Positions 1 through 8,097 of a stretch of 64,000 nt of DNA are shown in pieces; the stretch's first letter is position 1, and each line of letters opens with the position of its first letter. The notes under the pieces are model-generated. The model saw nothing but the letters and a program-made list of their open reading frames with translations. It had not been told where the DNA came from and searched no databases. The DNA is from Pseudomonas sp. stari2 (GTDB lineage: Bacteria > Pseudomonadota > Gammaproteobacteria > Pseudomonadales > Pseudomonadaceae), in NCBI RefSeq assembly GCF_040760005.1, contig NZ_CP099760.1, forward strand, positions 521,001 through 585,000. Direction: 5' to 3'. The translations under genes were made by a program, and so were the position numbers.

Positions 1-1652
1 AACTGACCGTTGGAGGCGTGCACCATGCTGAACGAGTCTTCCACGGTGACGGCCTGCGGGCCTTCGGTCTGGATGTCGATGTCGGTACGGCCCAGGCACG
101 GCAGGATCAATGCGTCCTTGCCGTGGGCGAGGTGGCTGCGGTTGAGCTTGGTGCTGATCTGCACGGTCAGGTCGCAGTTGCGCAGGGCCTGGAAGGTGCG
201 CGGGCTGTCCGGCGTGGCCTGGGCGAAGTTGCCGCCCAGACCGATGAACACTTTGGCGCGGCCTTCGGCCATCGCGTGAATCGCTTCGACCACGTTGTGC
301 CCGTTGTGGCGCGGCACCTTGAACTGGAAGCGACGCTCCAGAGAATCGAGGAACGCCACCGGCGGACGCTCGTTGATGCCCATGGTGCGGTCGCCCTGCA
401 CGTTACTGTGACCGCGCACCGGACACAGACCGGCGCCGGGCTTGCCGATGTTGCCGCGCAGCAGCATCAGGTTGGCGATTTCCTGGATGGTCGGCACCGA
501 GTGGCGGTGCTGGGTGATGCCCATCGCCCAGCACATGATCACGTTCTTGCCTTTGGCGTACATGCGCGCCGCTTGCTCGATCTCGACCAGGGGCAGGCCG
601 GACTGCGCGACGATCTGCTCCCACGGCGTGTCATCGACGACACCGAGGTATTCCAGCACGTTGACGCTGTGTTCATTGAGGAAGTCGTGATCGAACACCG
701 CCGGCGCACCGGCCTTTTGCGCATCGCGTTCCCACTGCAGCAGGAACTTGGCCATGCCGCGCAGCACCGCCATGTCGCCGCCCAATGCCGGGCGGAAGTA
801 AGCGGTGTTGGTTGGCTTGTCGCCGTTGGTGAGCATTTCGATCGGGTGCTGCGGGTGCTGGAAACGTTCCAGGCCGCGCTCTTTCAGCGGGTTGATGCAG
901 ACCACCTGAGCACCGCGTTTCACCGCTTCGCGCAGCGGTTCAAGCATGCGTGGATGGTTGGTGCCGGGGTTCTGGCCCCAGACGAAAATCGCATCGGCGT
1001 GTTCGAAGTCGTCGAAGGTCACGGTGCCTTTGCCGACACCGACGCTTTGCGCGAGCGCTACGCCGCTGGCCTCGTGGCACATGTTCGAGCAGTCGGGGAA
1101 GTTGTTGGTGCCGAAAGCGCGAACGAACAGCTGATACAGATACGCCGCTTCGTTGCTGGCGCGCCCCGAGGTGTAGAACTCGGCCTGGTCCGGGCTCGAC
1201 AACGCTTGCAGGTGTTTGCCGATCAGCGCGTACGCATCGTCCCAGCTGATGGGCTTGTAGCGGTCGGTTTCGGCGTCATACACCACCGGCTCGGTCAGAC
1301 GGCCCTGATATTCGAGCCAGTAGTCGCTCTGCTCCAGCAACGAGGTGACGCTGTGTTTGGCGAAGAACTTGCCATCGACTCGACGTTTGGTTGCTTCCCA
1401 GTTGACCGCTTTGGCGCCGTTCTCGCAGAACTTGACCATGCCGCTTTCCGGCGAATCGCCCCAGGCGCAGCCCGGGCAATCGAAGCCGCCGTTCTGGTTG
1501 GTCTTGAGCATCATGCGCAGGTTTTTCAGCGCGTTGTCGCTGGTCAACCAGGCCTGGGCCACGCTGATCAGTGCGCCCCAGCCGCCGGCTGGGCCCTTGT
1601 AGGGTTTGTAGCGCGGGACGGGTTTCTGGTCGGCTTGATGGTGTTGGCTCAC
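1..1652 (-). CDS. FdhF/YdeP-family molybdopterin oxidoreductase (C-terminal part off the left edge)
   Basis: Predicted cytoplasmic molybdopterin-guanine-dinucleotide enzyme of the formate dehydrogenase-like FdhF/YdeP family. About 550 N-terminal residues are in the window; the rest lies beyond base 1. The CPGCAWGD motif (Cys59, Cys62) and SNMCHE with Cys192 are seen. Cys192 sits where E. coli FdhH has its selenocysteine Mo ligand, so this would be a Cys-ligated enzyme. The start is GTG at 1652, because GTGA overlaps the fdhD stop by 4 nt, which indicates translational coupling. The neighbouring fdhD supports a formate dehydrogenase-type assignment. The true substrate of YdeP-like enzymes is not settled (acid-resistance role in E. 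coli), so formate oxidation is inference. Confidence 0.88.
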   Translation of the reverse strand, partial: MSQHHQADQKPVPRYKPYKGPAGGWGALISVAQAWLTSDNALKNLRMMLKTNQNGGFDCPGCAWGDSPESGMVKFCENGAKAVNWEATKRRVDGKFFAKHSVTSLLEQSDYWLEYQGRLTEPVVYDAETDRYKPISWDDAYALIGKHLQALSSPDQAEFYTSGRASNEAAYLYQLFVRAFGTNNFPDCSNMCHEASGVALAQSVGVGKGTVTFDDFEHADAIFVWGQNPGTNHPRMLEPLREAVKRGAQVVCINPLKERGLERFQHPQHPIEMLTNGDKPTNTAYFRPALGGDMAVLRGMAKFLLQWERDAQKAGAPAVFDHDFLNEHSVNVLEYLGVVDDTPWEQIVAQSGLPLVEIEQAARMYAKGKNVIMCWAMGITQHRHSVPTIQEIANLMLLRGNIGKPGAGLCPVRGHSNVQGDRTMGINERPPVAFLDSLERRFQFKVPRHNGHNVVEAIHAMAEGRAKVFIGLGGNFAQATPDSPRTFQALRNCDLTVQISTKLNRSHLAHGKDALILPCLGRTDIDIQTEGPQAVTVEDSFSMVHASNGQ

Positions 1653-2488
1653 GGGTGTTTCTCCATTTCTGGGCTATACACCCGCGGCGCATTTTTCTGC
1701 GGCAGGTGGATGAGATTGAGGTTGTGGCGACGGGCCCATTGAACGGCGAGGCCGGTGGGCGCGGACAGACTGACGAGGGTCTGGATCCCGGCGCGCAGGA
1801 CTTTCTGGATCAATTCGAGACTGCAGCGGCTGGTGACAATCGCCAGGCCTCCGGTTGTGGATATCTTTTGCCGGATCAGGCCGCCGATCAGTTTGTCGAG
1901 AGCGTTGTGCCGGCCGATGTCTTCACGACCCAGCAGCAATTCACCGCTGGCATTCATGAACACCGCCGCGTGCACCGCGCCGCAATGCTGGCCGAGCGGC
2001 TGGAACGCGCCGATGCGCTGGCGCAGACCGTCGAGCCATTCGACCGGCGGCAAAGGCGCGCCGGGCAGGTCCTTGAGATCGGGTAACGCCTGTTCCACCG
2101 CCTCCACACCGCACAAACCGCAACCGCTGGTGCCGGCCAGTTGCCGACGTTGCTGCTTGAGGTTCCAGAAGGCGCGATTGGCGATAGTCACCTGGGCGTA
2201 TTGCGCCGAGCCCGAACCGGTCAGTTGCAGGTCATAGATGTCTGAGGCGTCTTCGATGATGCCGCTGCCCAGGCTGAAGCCGACGATGAAGTCTTCGAGG
2301 TCGGTTGGCGTCACCAGCATCACGGCCTGGCTGATGCCGTTGTAGGCGATCGCCAAGGCGACTTCCTCGGCCAGCGCGGTGCTGGCCGACTCCGCCAGGG
2401 GCAGGTCGCTGTAGCTGTAGGTCTGACTGGCGGCGGGCGCGGGCGTTTCGAGTGCAGGCGCCGCGCAGGCCGGGCGCTTGGCGTTCAT
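1649..2488 (-). CDS. fdhD: Formate dehydrogenase accessory sulfurtransferase FdhD
   Basis: 279 residues, the usual FdhD length. FdhD transfers sulfur from IscS to the molybdenum cofactor of formate dehydrogenases, which they need for activity. The conserved CGxCG-type loop is present (Cys123 and Cys126), matching the two mobile cysteines of the E. coli protein. An Ala/Pro-rich N-terminal extension of about 25 residues looks disordered. The gene lies 92 nt downstream of a LysR-type gene on the same strand and overlaps the oxidoreductase start by 4 nt, so maturation factor and client enzyme are probably cotranscribed. Confidence 0.93.
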   Translation of the reverse strand: MNAKRPACAAPALETPAPAASQTYSYSDLPLAESASTALAEEVALAIAYNGISQAVMLVTPTDLEDFIVGFSLGSGIIEDASDIYDLQLTGSGSAQYAQVTIANRAFWNLKQQRRQLAGTSGCGLCGVEAVEQALPDLKDLPGAPLPPVEWLDGLRQRIGAFQPLGQHCGAVHAAVFMNASGELLLGREDIGRHNALDKLIGGLIRQKISTTGGLAIVTSRCSLELIQKVLRAGIQTLVSLSAPTGLAVQWARRHNLNLIHLPQKNAPRVYSPEMEKHP

Positions 2489-2580
2489 GGCATCACCGAC
2501 GGATTGATCAACGTTAAGACTAGGCGCGGCAACTTGTCGCGTCTAATCGCTAGTGTCGATCTATCGATAGATGCTGTCGA

Positions 2581-3468
2581 TCAAGCGGCCACTGGCGATT
2601 TCTGATACAGCGCGAAACAGGCCTCGGCAAGCGCCGAGCGCGGGGCACCGCGGCGCATGATCAGGCCCAGTCGGGCGAGGGTCTGAGCGTTTTCGATAGG
2701 TTGCAGCCGCAGGTGATCGGTGAGTCTTTCGAGACCGCCGTCCAGCGGCATGATCGCGCAGCAGAATCCGCCGTGCACAGCTTGTAACAATTGATGCACG
2801 GCGTCGGTCTGCAACAGTGGCTTTGGTGTCAGGCCCCGGCTGTGGAAGTTGTGGTCGATGGACTGGCGAAAGTGCATGCCGCTGGTGAGCATGCCCAGCG
2901 GCAGTTCGATCAGCGCCTGCCAGCTCAGCGGTGCCTCGCCGAAACTGAAGGAGCGCTGATCGTAGAGCAGGCCCATGCGGGTTTCGTCGAAGGCCAGGGA
3001 TTCGAAACGTTCGTTATCGAGGCGGTCCAGATACGAGACGCCGATGTCTATCCGGTTGTCCGCCAGTTGTTCGAGGATCTGCTCGGAACTCAGTGCCGAC
3101 AATTCGAAGCGCAGTTCCGGGTGTGCAGCGTGCAGGCGTTGCATCAACGGCAGCGGATCAAAACTCGACAGCGGCACCACCCCCAGGCGCAAGGTGCCGA
3201 TCAGGTTGCCGCGACAGGCTGCCGCTTCCGCTTGCAAGCCGTCGTAAGCCGCCAGCACCGTACGGGCCCAGGCCAGCACTCGCTCGCCTGGCGCGGTGAA
3301 ACCTTCGAAGCGCTGGCCGCGATTGACCAGCGGCAGATCGAGCTCTTCTTCGAGGCTGCGCAGGCGCATCGACAGGGTCGGCTGAGTGATGTGGCAGCGG
3401 GCGGCGGCCTGTCCGAAATGGCGGGTTTCGTCGAGGGCGATGAGGAATTTCAGCTGCTTGATGTCCAT
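2581..3468 (-). CDS. LysR-family transcriptional regulator
   Basis: 295 residues with a canonical N-terminal winged helix-turn-helix (about residues 3-60, with the typical FGQAAARCHITQPTLS recognition segment) and a periplasmic-binding-protein-like effector domain (about 90-290). It is transcribed in the same direction as fdhD and the oxidoreductase, 92 nt upstream, so it may regulate them. LysR regulators more often act on divergent genes, and the divergent neighbour here is lysM. The effector is unknown; the N-terminal half resembles the CynR/OxyR-like branch. Confidence 0.9.
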   Translation of the reverse strand: MDIKQLKFLIALDETRHFGQAAARCHITQPTLSMRLRSLEEELDLPLVNRGQRFEGFTAPGERVLAWARTVLAAYDGLQAEAAACRGNLIGTLRLGVVPLSSFDPLPLMQRLHAAHPELRFELSALSSEQILEQLADNRIDIGVSYLDRLDNERFESLAFDETRMGLLYDQRSFSFGEAPLSWQALIELPLGMLTSGMHFRQSIDHNFHSRGLTPKPLLQTDAVHQLLQAVHGGFCCAIMPLDGGLERLTDHLRLQPIENAQTLARLGLIMRRGAPRSALAEACFALYQKSPVAA

Positions 3469-3605
3469 CTTCGCTCCGGGGCGCTGGCAAGGGTGGACGA
3501 TTCTACCGCTTGCGCGGCGACAGGGTCATTGGTCGGTCTGGAACCGGGTTGGTTTGTGGTGGTCTAGGCTTGGGCGTCTGGAACTTAAATCAAGGAGTGT
3601 GCGCT

Positions 3606-4046
3606 ATGAGTCTTTTGAGCTTTGTAAAAGAGGCCGGTGAGAAGCTGATCGACCTGCTGACCCCCGGCAACGCCAATGCCAGCGAGCAGTTGAAGGAACA
3701 CATCAGCAAGGTCGGGTTGGGTAACCCGAATGTCCAGGCCACCGTGGACGGCGACAAGGTGACGGTCACCGGTGAAGTAGCGAGCCAGGAAGAGAAAGAG
3801 AAGATTCTGCTGGCCGTCGGCAATATCGAAGGCGTGGGCAGTGTCGATGACCAGATCACCGTCACCGGGCCGGTGGTGGCCGCCGCACGTTTTGTGGTGG
3901 TGAAAAAGGGCGACACCCTCAGCGCGATTTCCCTGGCGGTGTATGGCAACGCCAACCAGTACAACAAGATTTTCGAGGCCAACAAACCACTGCTCAAGGA
4001 CGTGAACAAGATCTATCCGGGGCAGACGCTGCGTATTCCTGATTAA
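3606..4046 (+). CDS. lysM: BON and LysM domain protein LysM (YgaU-like)
   Basis: 146 residues: a short amphipathic N-terminus, a BON domain (about residues 22-90) and a C-terminal LysM peptidoglycan-binding domain (about 97-145, containing KKGDTLSAIS and PGQTLRIP). This is the architecture of E. coli YgaU (Kbp), a potassium-binding protein. No signal peptide is visible, as in YgaU. The start at 3606 is chosen because AAGGAG lies about 8 bases upstream and the family begins MSLLSF; an in-frame upstream extension to 3510 is not family-like. A TTCG-loop hairpin follows the stop. Confidence 0.9.
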   Translation: MSLLSFVKEAGEKLIDLLTPGNANASEQLKEHISKVGLGNPNVQATVDGDKVTVTGEVASQEEKEKILLAVGNIEGVGSVDDQITVTGPVVAAARFVVVKKGDTLSAISLAVYGNANQYNKIFEANKPLLKDVNKIYPGQTLRIPD

Positions 4047-4056
4047 CAACACACCT

Positions 4057-4082
4057 GCAGGAGCTGCTTCGGCAGCTCCTGC
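4057..4082. terminator. Bidirectional hairpin between lysM and yrfG
   Basis: Perfect 11-bp arms (4057-4067 and 4072-4082) closed by a TTCG tetraloop, in the 41-base gap between two convergent genes. There is no long T-run, so it may act as a weak bidirectional terminator or as a 3'-end stabiliser. Confidence 0.6.
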
Positions 4083-4087
4083 AACGT

Positions 4088-4750
4088 TCAGAGTCCGCTG
4101 ATCAAATCCCGATAATCCTCGACCGCCGCAAATTCCGCCGTGTCCTTCGGCCCCTTGCGACTGTCCGGTTCCTTCACTGCCAACAGATGCGCCACCCCGA
4201 AATCCTGTGCACTGCGCAGGATCGGCAAGGTGTCGTCGATGAACAGGCTGCGCGCCGGGTCGAATCCGATATCGGCCTGCAAGGCGTCCCAGAACTGCGG
4301 ATTTTCCTTGGGGAATCCGTAATCGTGAGAGCTGATCAGTCGCTCGAAGTACGGCGCCAGTTCAACCCGTTCCAGTTTCAGCGACAGTGAATCGCGGTGC
4401 GCGTTGGTGATCATCACCACGCGTTTGCCGGCCCGTTTGATTGCAGCCAGAAAAGTGTCGGCGTCGGGGCGCAGGGCGATCAGGTGGGCAGTTTCCAGCT
4501 TCAGCTCGCGCACCGACAGCTTCAATTCCGCGCTCCAGAAGTCCAGGCAATACCACTGCAATTGACCGGCATGGCGTTCGAACAACGGCTGCAATTCCAT
4601 TTCCGCCATGGCCCGGCTCACACCATGCAGTTCGGCGTAGCGCTGCGGCAAGTGTTCCAGCCAGAAATGGTTGTCGAAGTGCAGATCCAGCAACGTGCCG
4701 TCCATGTCCAGCAGAACGGTATCGATGTCGGACCACGGTAATGAAGGCAT
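4088..4750 (-). CDS. yrfG: HAD-superfamily GMP/IMP nucleotidase YrfG
   Basis: 220 residues. HAD motif I is LLDMDGT with nucleophile Asp15 and Asp17; motif II is in VVMITNAHRD; motif III/IV is in PKENPQFW and LFIDDTLPIL. E. coli YrfG dephosphorylates GMP and IMP, and the length and motif spacing match. It is convergent with lysM and divergent from nudE (89-base gap). The yrfG/nudE pairing is also seen in Enterobacteria, linking it to nucleotide house-cleaning. Confidence 0.88.
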   Translation of the reverse strand: MPSLPWSDIDTVLLDMDGTLLDLHFDNHFWLEHLPQRYAELHGVSRAMAEMELQPLFERHAGQLQWYCLDFWSAELKLSVRELKLETAHLIALRPDADTFLAAIKRAGKRVVMITNAHRDSLSLKLERVELAPYFERLISSHDYGFPKENPQFWDALQADIGFDPARSLFIDDTLPILRSAQDFGVAHLLAVKEPDSRKGPKDTAEFAAVEDYRDLISGL

Positions 4751-4806
4751 GGCAACGTCTCGAACGGTAGAAAGATATCCGACGCAAACAATCGGAAAAG
4801 CCGCGT

Positions 4807-4812
4807 TATAGT
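4807..4812 (+). promoter_or_regulatory. Sigma-70 -10 element before nudE
   Basis: TATAGT lies 27 bases before the nudE start codon in the yrfG/nudE divergent gap. A -35 element is not clear (GCAAAC is the nearest candidate at suitable distance). Confidence 0.35.
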
Positions 4813-4838
4813 AGCGCGTTCACGCCAAGGAGCTTTGC

Positions 4839-5405
4839 ATGCGCCAGAAACCAACCGTACTCGCCCGGGAAATCGTCGCCACCAGCCGTCTGTTCTGCGT
4901 CGAAGAGCTGAAGCTGCGCTTTTCCAACGGTGTGGAGCGCACCTACGAGCGGCTGGTGGGCAAGGGCGCCGGTTATGGCGCGGTGATGATCGTGGCAATG
5001 CTCGATGCCGAGCACGCGGTGCTGGTCGAGGAATACTGCGGCGGTACCGACGAATATGAACTGTCCCTGCCCAAAGGGTTGATCGAACCGGGCGAAGACG
5101 TGCTGGCGGCGGCCGAGCGTGAACTCAAGGAAGAGGCCGGCTTTGGCGCACGACAGCTGGAGCACCTGACCGAGTTGTCGTTGTCCCCCGGTTACATGAG
5201 CCAGAAAATCCAGGTGGTGCTCGCCAGCGATCTGTATGAAGAGCGACTGGAAGGCGACGAGCCGGAGCCGATGCGAGTGGACAAGGTCAACCTGCGGGAT
5301 CTCTCGGCGCTGGCGCAAAATCCGCAATTTTCCGAAGGTCGTGCCTTGGCGGCGTTGTACCTGGCCCGCGATCTGCTGACCCAGCGCGGCTTTTTCCAGT
5401 CATGA
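4839..5405 (+). CDS. nudE: ADP compounds hydrolase NudE
   Basis: 188-residue Nudix hydrolase. The Nudix box spans residues 80-102 and is complete: Gly80, Glu86, Arg94, Glu95, Glu98, Glu99, Gly101. NudE hydrolyses ADP-ribose, AppA and NADH to AMP plus a second nucleotide. The gene overlaps cysQ by 4 nt (ATGA), so the two are translationally coupled. The pairing makes sense, because both enzymes remove adenylate by-products. Confidence 0.92.
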   Translation: MRQKPTVLAREIVATSRLFCVEELKLRFSNGVERTYERLVGKGAGYGAVMIVAMLDAEHAVLVEEYCGGTDEYELSLPKGLIEPGEDVLAAAERELKEEAGFGARQLEHLTELSLSPGYMSQKIQVVLASDLYEERLEGDEPEPMRVDKVNLRDLSALAQNPQFSEGRALAALYLARDLLTQRGFFQS

Positions 5406-6244
5406 GTGAGATGTCGATGAATTTTCCCCATCCGATGATGGCGCCCGTGGTTGAACTGGCGTTGCGGGCCGGCGAGGCGATCCTGCCGTTCTGGCGCGCC
5501 GATGTGGCGGTGACCGCCAAGTCCGATGATTCGCCGGTAACCGCCGCGGATATCGCTGCACACCATGTGATCGTTGCCGGCCTGACCGCCCTGGATCCGA
5601 GCATCCCGGTGTTGTCCGAAGAAGACGCCAACATCCCGCAAAGCGTACGTGCCGAGTGGCAGCGCTGGTGGCTGGTGGATCCGCTCGATGGCACCAAGGA
5701 GTTCATCAGCGGCAGCGAAGAGTTCACCGTCAACATTGCCCTGATCGAAAATGGTCGGGTGGTCTTCGGCGTGGTATCGATGCCGACCAACGGGCGCTTC
5801 TACGTCGGCGGTGCCGGGATCGGTGCCTGGCGTGGTGATACAGGCGGCACGCCGGTGGCGATTCAGGTTCGTGACGTGCCAGGTCCTGGCGAAGCGTTCA
5901 CTGTGGTTGCCAGCCGCCGTCATTCGAGCCCGGAGCAGGAACGCTTGCTGGCCGGTTTGAGCGCAAGCCTGGGCGAGTTGCAGCTGGCCAATATCGGCAG
6001 CTCCCTGAAGTTCTGTCTGCTGGCCGAAGGCGCGGCGGACTGCTATCCGCGACTGGCGCCGACGTCCCAGTGGGACACGGCGGCGGCGCAGGGCGTTCTG
6101 GAAGGCGCGGGCGGTGAGGTGCTGGACTTGAGCGGCGAAGCGTTCTGCTATCCGCCGAGAGAATCACTACTGAATGAGTTTTTCCTCGCGCTGCCGGCAA
6201 AAGCGGCGTGGCGCTCGAAGCTGTTGGAGCTGGCCCGTTCGTAA
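5402..6244 (+). CDS. cysQ: 3'(2'),5'-bisphosphate nucleotidase CysQ
   Basis: 280-residue member of the inositol monophosphatase/FBPase fold. The metal-binding motifs are seen: SEED around residues 72-75, DPLDGT at 93-98, and a C-terminal SQWDTAAAQGVL segment with the last metal-binding Asp. CysQ converts 3'-phosphoadenosine 5'-phosphate to AMP, recycling the by-product of sulfate assimilation. The start at 5402 overlaps the nudE stop; the second Met (MSMNF...) is a possible alternative. Confidence 0.93.
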   Translation: MSEMSMNFPHPMMAPVVELALRAGEAILPFWRADVAVTAKSDDSPVTAADIAAHHVIVAGLTALDPSIPVLSEEDANIPQSVRAEWQRWWLVDPLDGTKEFISGSEEFTVNIALIENGRVVFGVVSMPTNGRFYVGGAGIGAWRGDTGGTPVAIQVRDVPGPGEAFTVVASRRHSSPEQERLLAGLSASLGELQLANIGSSLKFCLLAEGAADCYPRLAPTSQWDTAAAQGVLEGAGGEVLDLSGEAFCYPPRESLLNEFFLALPAKAAWRSKLLELARS

Positions 6245-6259
6245 GAACACCTCCACATC

Positions 6260-6715
6260 TCAGCGGTGCAGGACGTACTGCCCGCTGAACGTCACCGCAT
6301 CCTCATCGCTCCCCGCATTGACGACTCGCGTGTGCAGCGTCAATCGCGCCCGCCCGCAGCGCTGATACATCGCTATAAATTTTTTCCAAACGGCCGTACT
6401 TGGCGCCGGGCAGATGGCAGTGGCATCGCCAGTCACCGGCAGTGGATAACTGATCTGCCCTTCCTGAATCACGATGTGGCCGTCGGTGATGCCTTCTTCC
6501 TTCAAACGCAAATGCAGCCAGCCCCAACCGGCCAGCACCGCGCCGCAATACAGACTGCCGCCGAACATGGTGCTCTTGTGATTGACGTTGGCCTCCAGCG
6601 GCAAGTGCAGGCGCAGCTGCTGTTCGTGCCAGTCGAGCACCTTGAGGCCCATGTCCCGGGTCAGCGGGATGTCGTGATGGAGGACGGATTCCAGATAATG
6701 GCTGTCGTGCTTCAT
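6260..6715 (-). CDS. YiiD C-terminal-type thioesterase domain protein
   Basis: 151 residues with a hot-dog-fold acyl-thioesterase signature, including HKSTMFGGSLYCGAVLAGW (about residues 46-64), which resembles the C-terminal domain of E. coli YiiD. Substrate unknown. It overlaps the dctD stop by 4 nt (6712-6715) and so may be the third gene of the dctBD transcript. Its 3' end lies 15 bases from the convergent cysQ end with no terminator visible between them. Confidence 0.75.
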   Translation of the reverse strand: MKHDSHYLESVLHHDIPLTRDMGLKVLDWHEQQLRLHLPLEANVNHKSTMFGGSLYCGAVLAGWGWLHLRLKEEGITDGHIVIQEGQISYPLPVTGDATAICPAPSTAVWKKFIAMYQRCGRARLTLHTRVVNAGSDEDAVTFSGQYVLHR

Positions 6716-8097
6716 TCGGATTCGTCTCCATGGTTGCTGCTGTCGGCGAAATTCAGTCCGTGCTTGCGCAGTTTGTCGTGCAGGGTCTTGCGTGGGATGC
6801 CCAGGGCTTCGGCGAGGCTGCGCACCGAGCTGTGCGAGCGGGCCAGCTCGGCGGCGATCAATGACTTCTCGAAATGCTCCACCTGTTCACTGAGGCCACC
6901 GCTGGTGACCTCGATGGTCGCGCTGCCGCCGTCGGGCTGAGTGTTATCCAGCGCCAGTTCCAGGCCGAGGGCAAAACGCTCTGCCGCGTTCTGTAACTCC
7001 CGCACATTGCCCGGCCATGCGTGACGCAGCAGCAACGCCCGTTGTGCCGGTTGCAGTTCATGAGGTGGCAGACCGTGGCGAGCGCTGGCTTCATCGGCAT
7101 AGTGCTGGAACAGCACGAGCGCGTCTTCGCCTCGTTCGCGCAGCGGCGGAATGCGCAGCGGCGCGACGTTGAGGCGGTAATACAAGTCCGCCCGGAACCG
7201 CCCCTGATCGGCGGCCTGGCGCAGGTCTTCCTTGGTCGCGGCGATGACGCGGATGTCCAGCGGGATCAACTGATTGCCGCCGAGGCGTTCGACGACTCGC
7301 TCCTGCAACATGCGCAGCAGTTTGACTTGCACATCCATGCTCATGCTTTCGATTTCATCGAGGAACAACGTGCCGCCATTGGCGAATTCGAACTTGCCGA
7401 TCCGCCGTTTTTGCGCTCCAGTGAAGGCGCCGGGCTCATGACCGAACAACTCGCTCTCCACTACCGACTCAGCCAGTGCCCCGGCGTTGATCGCCACGAA
7501 CGGGCCGTTACGCCGGCTCGACAGGTCGTGCAGGGCGCGGGCGACGACTTCCTTGCCGGCACCGGTTTCGCCGAGGATCAGGACGTCGGCCTTGGTCGCG
7601 GCCAGTGCGCCGATCTGCTCGCGCAGACGTGCCATAGGGGCCGAGTGGCCGACCAGTCGGGCGCTCAGTTCGTTGCGGTCGCTCAGGGCCATGCGCAGGC
7701 TGCGGTTGTCCAGCACCAGACGGCGCAGGGCCAGTGCGCGGCGTACGCTGTCGAGGAGTGCGTCGCTGGCGAACGGTTTTTCGAGGAAGTCGTAGGCGCC
7801 GGCGCGCATGGCCTGCACGGCCAGCGGTACGTCGCCATGGCCGGTGATCAGCAGCACGGGCAGCTCGGGATCCTGAGCGTGAAGTTCATGGAGCAACTCA
7901 AGACCATCCATGCCAGGCATACGAATGTCGCTGACTACCACGCCGGGCCAGTCACGCTCCAGTTGGGTGGCCAGACCCTTGGCTTCGGACAGCGGAAGGA
8001 TTTTCAGGCCGGCCAGATCCAGCGTCTGGCCGAGGGCCTGACGCAGGTGCGGATCGTCGTCGATCAGCACCACCTGAATGCGGTTGTCGATGGTCAT
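6712..8097 (-). CDS. dctD: C4-dicarboxylate response regulator DctD
   Basis: 461-residue NtrC-class regulator: receiver (about 7-120, phospho-acceptor Asp57), sigma-54 AAA+ domain (about 148-375; Walker A GETGAGKE 176-183, GAFTGA loop 223-228) and Fis-type helix-turn-helix at the C-terminus. The intact GAFTGA loop predicts sigma-54 activation. It overlaps dctB by 4 nt, so the two-component pair is coupled. By family it activates C4-dicarboxylate transport genes (dctA, dctPQM), none of which is in this window. Confidence 0.9.
   Translation of the reverse strand: MTIDNRIQVVLIDDDPHLRQALGQTLDLAGLKILPLSEAKGLATQLERDWPGVVVSDIRMPGMDGLELLHELHAQDPELPVLLITGHGDVPLAVQAMRAGAYDFLEKPFASDALLDSVRRALALRRLVLDNRSLRMALSDRNELSARLVGHSAPMARLREQIGALAATKADVLILGETGAGKEVVARALHDLSSRRNGPFVAINAGALAESVVESELFGHEPGAFTGAQKRRIGKFEFANGGTLFLDEIESMSMDVQVKLLRMLQERVVERLGGNQLIPLDIRVIAATKEDLRQAADQGRFRADLYYRLNVAPLRIPPLRERGEDALVLFQHYADEASARHGLPPHELQPAQRALLLRHAWPGNVRELQNAAERFALGLELALDNTQPDGGSATIEVTSGGLSEQVEHFEKSLIAAELARSHSSVRSLAEALGIPRKTLHDKLRKHGLNFADSSNHGDESE

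Noticed and set aside
18..1742. 574-residue plus-strand ORF opposite the molybdopterin oxidoreductase
   Set aside because: Antisense shadow of a recognised gene; composition rich in His/Arg/Ala as expected for the reverse frame of high-GC coding sequence.
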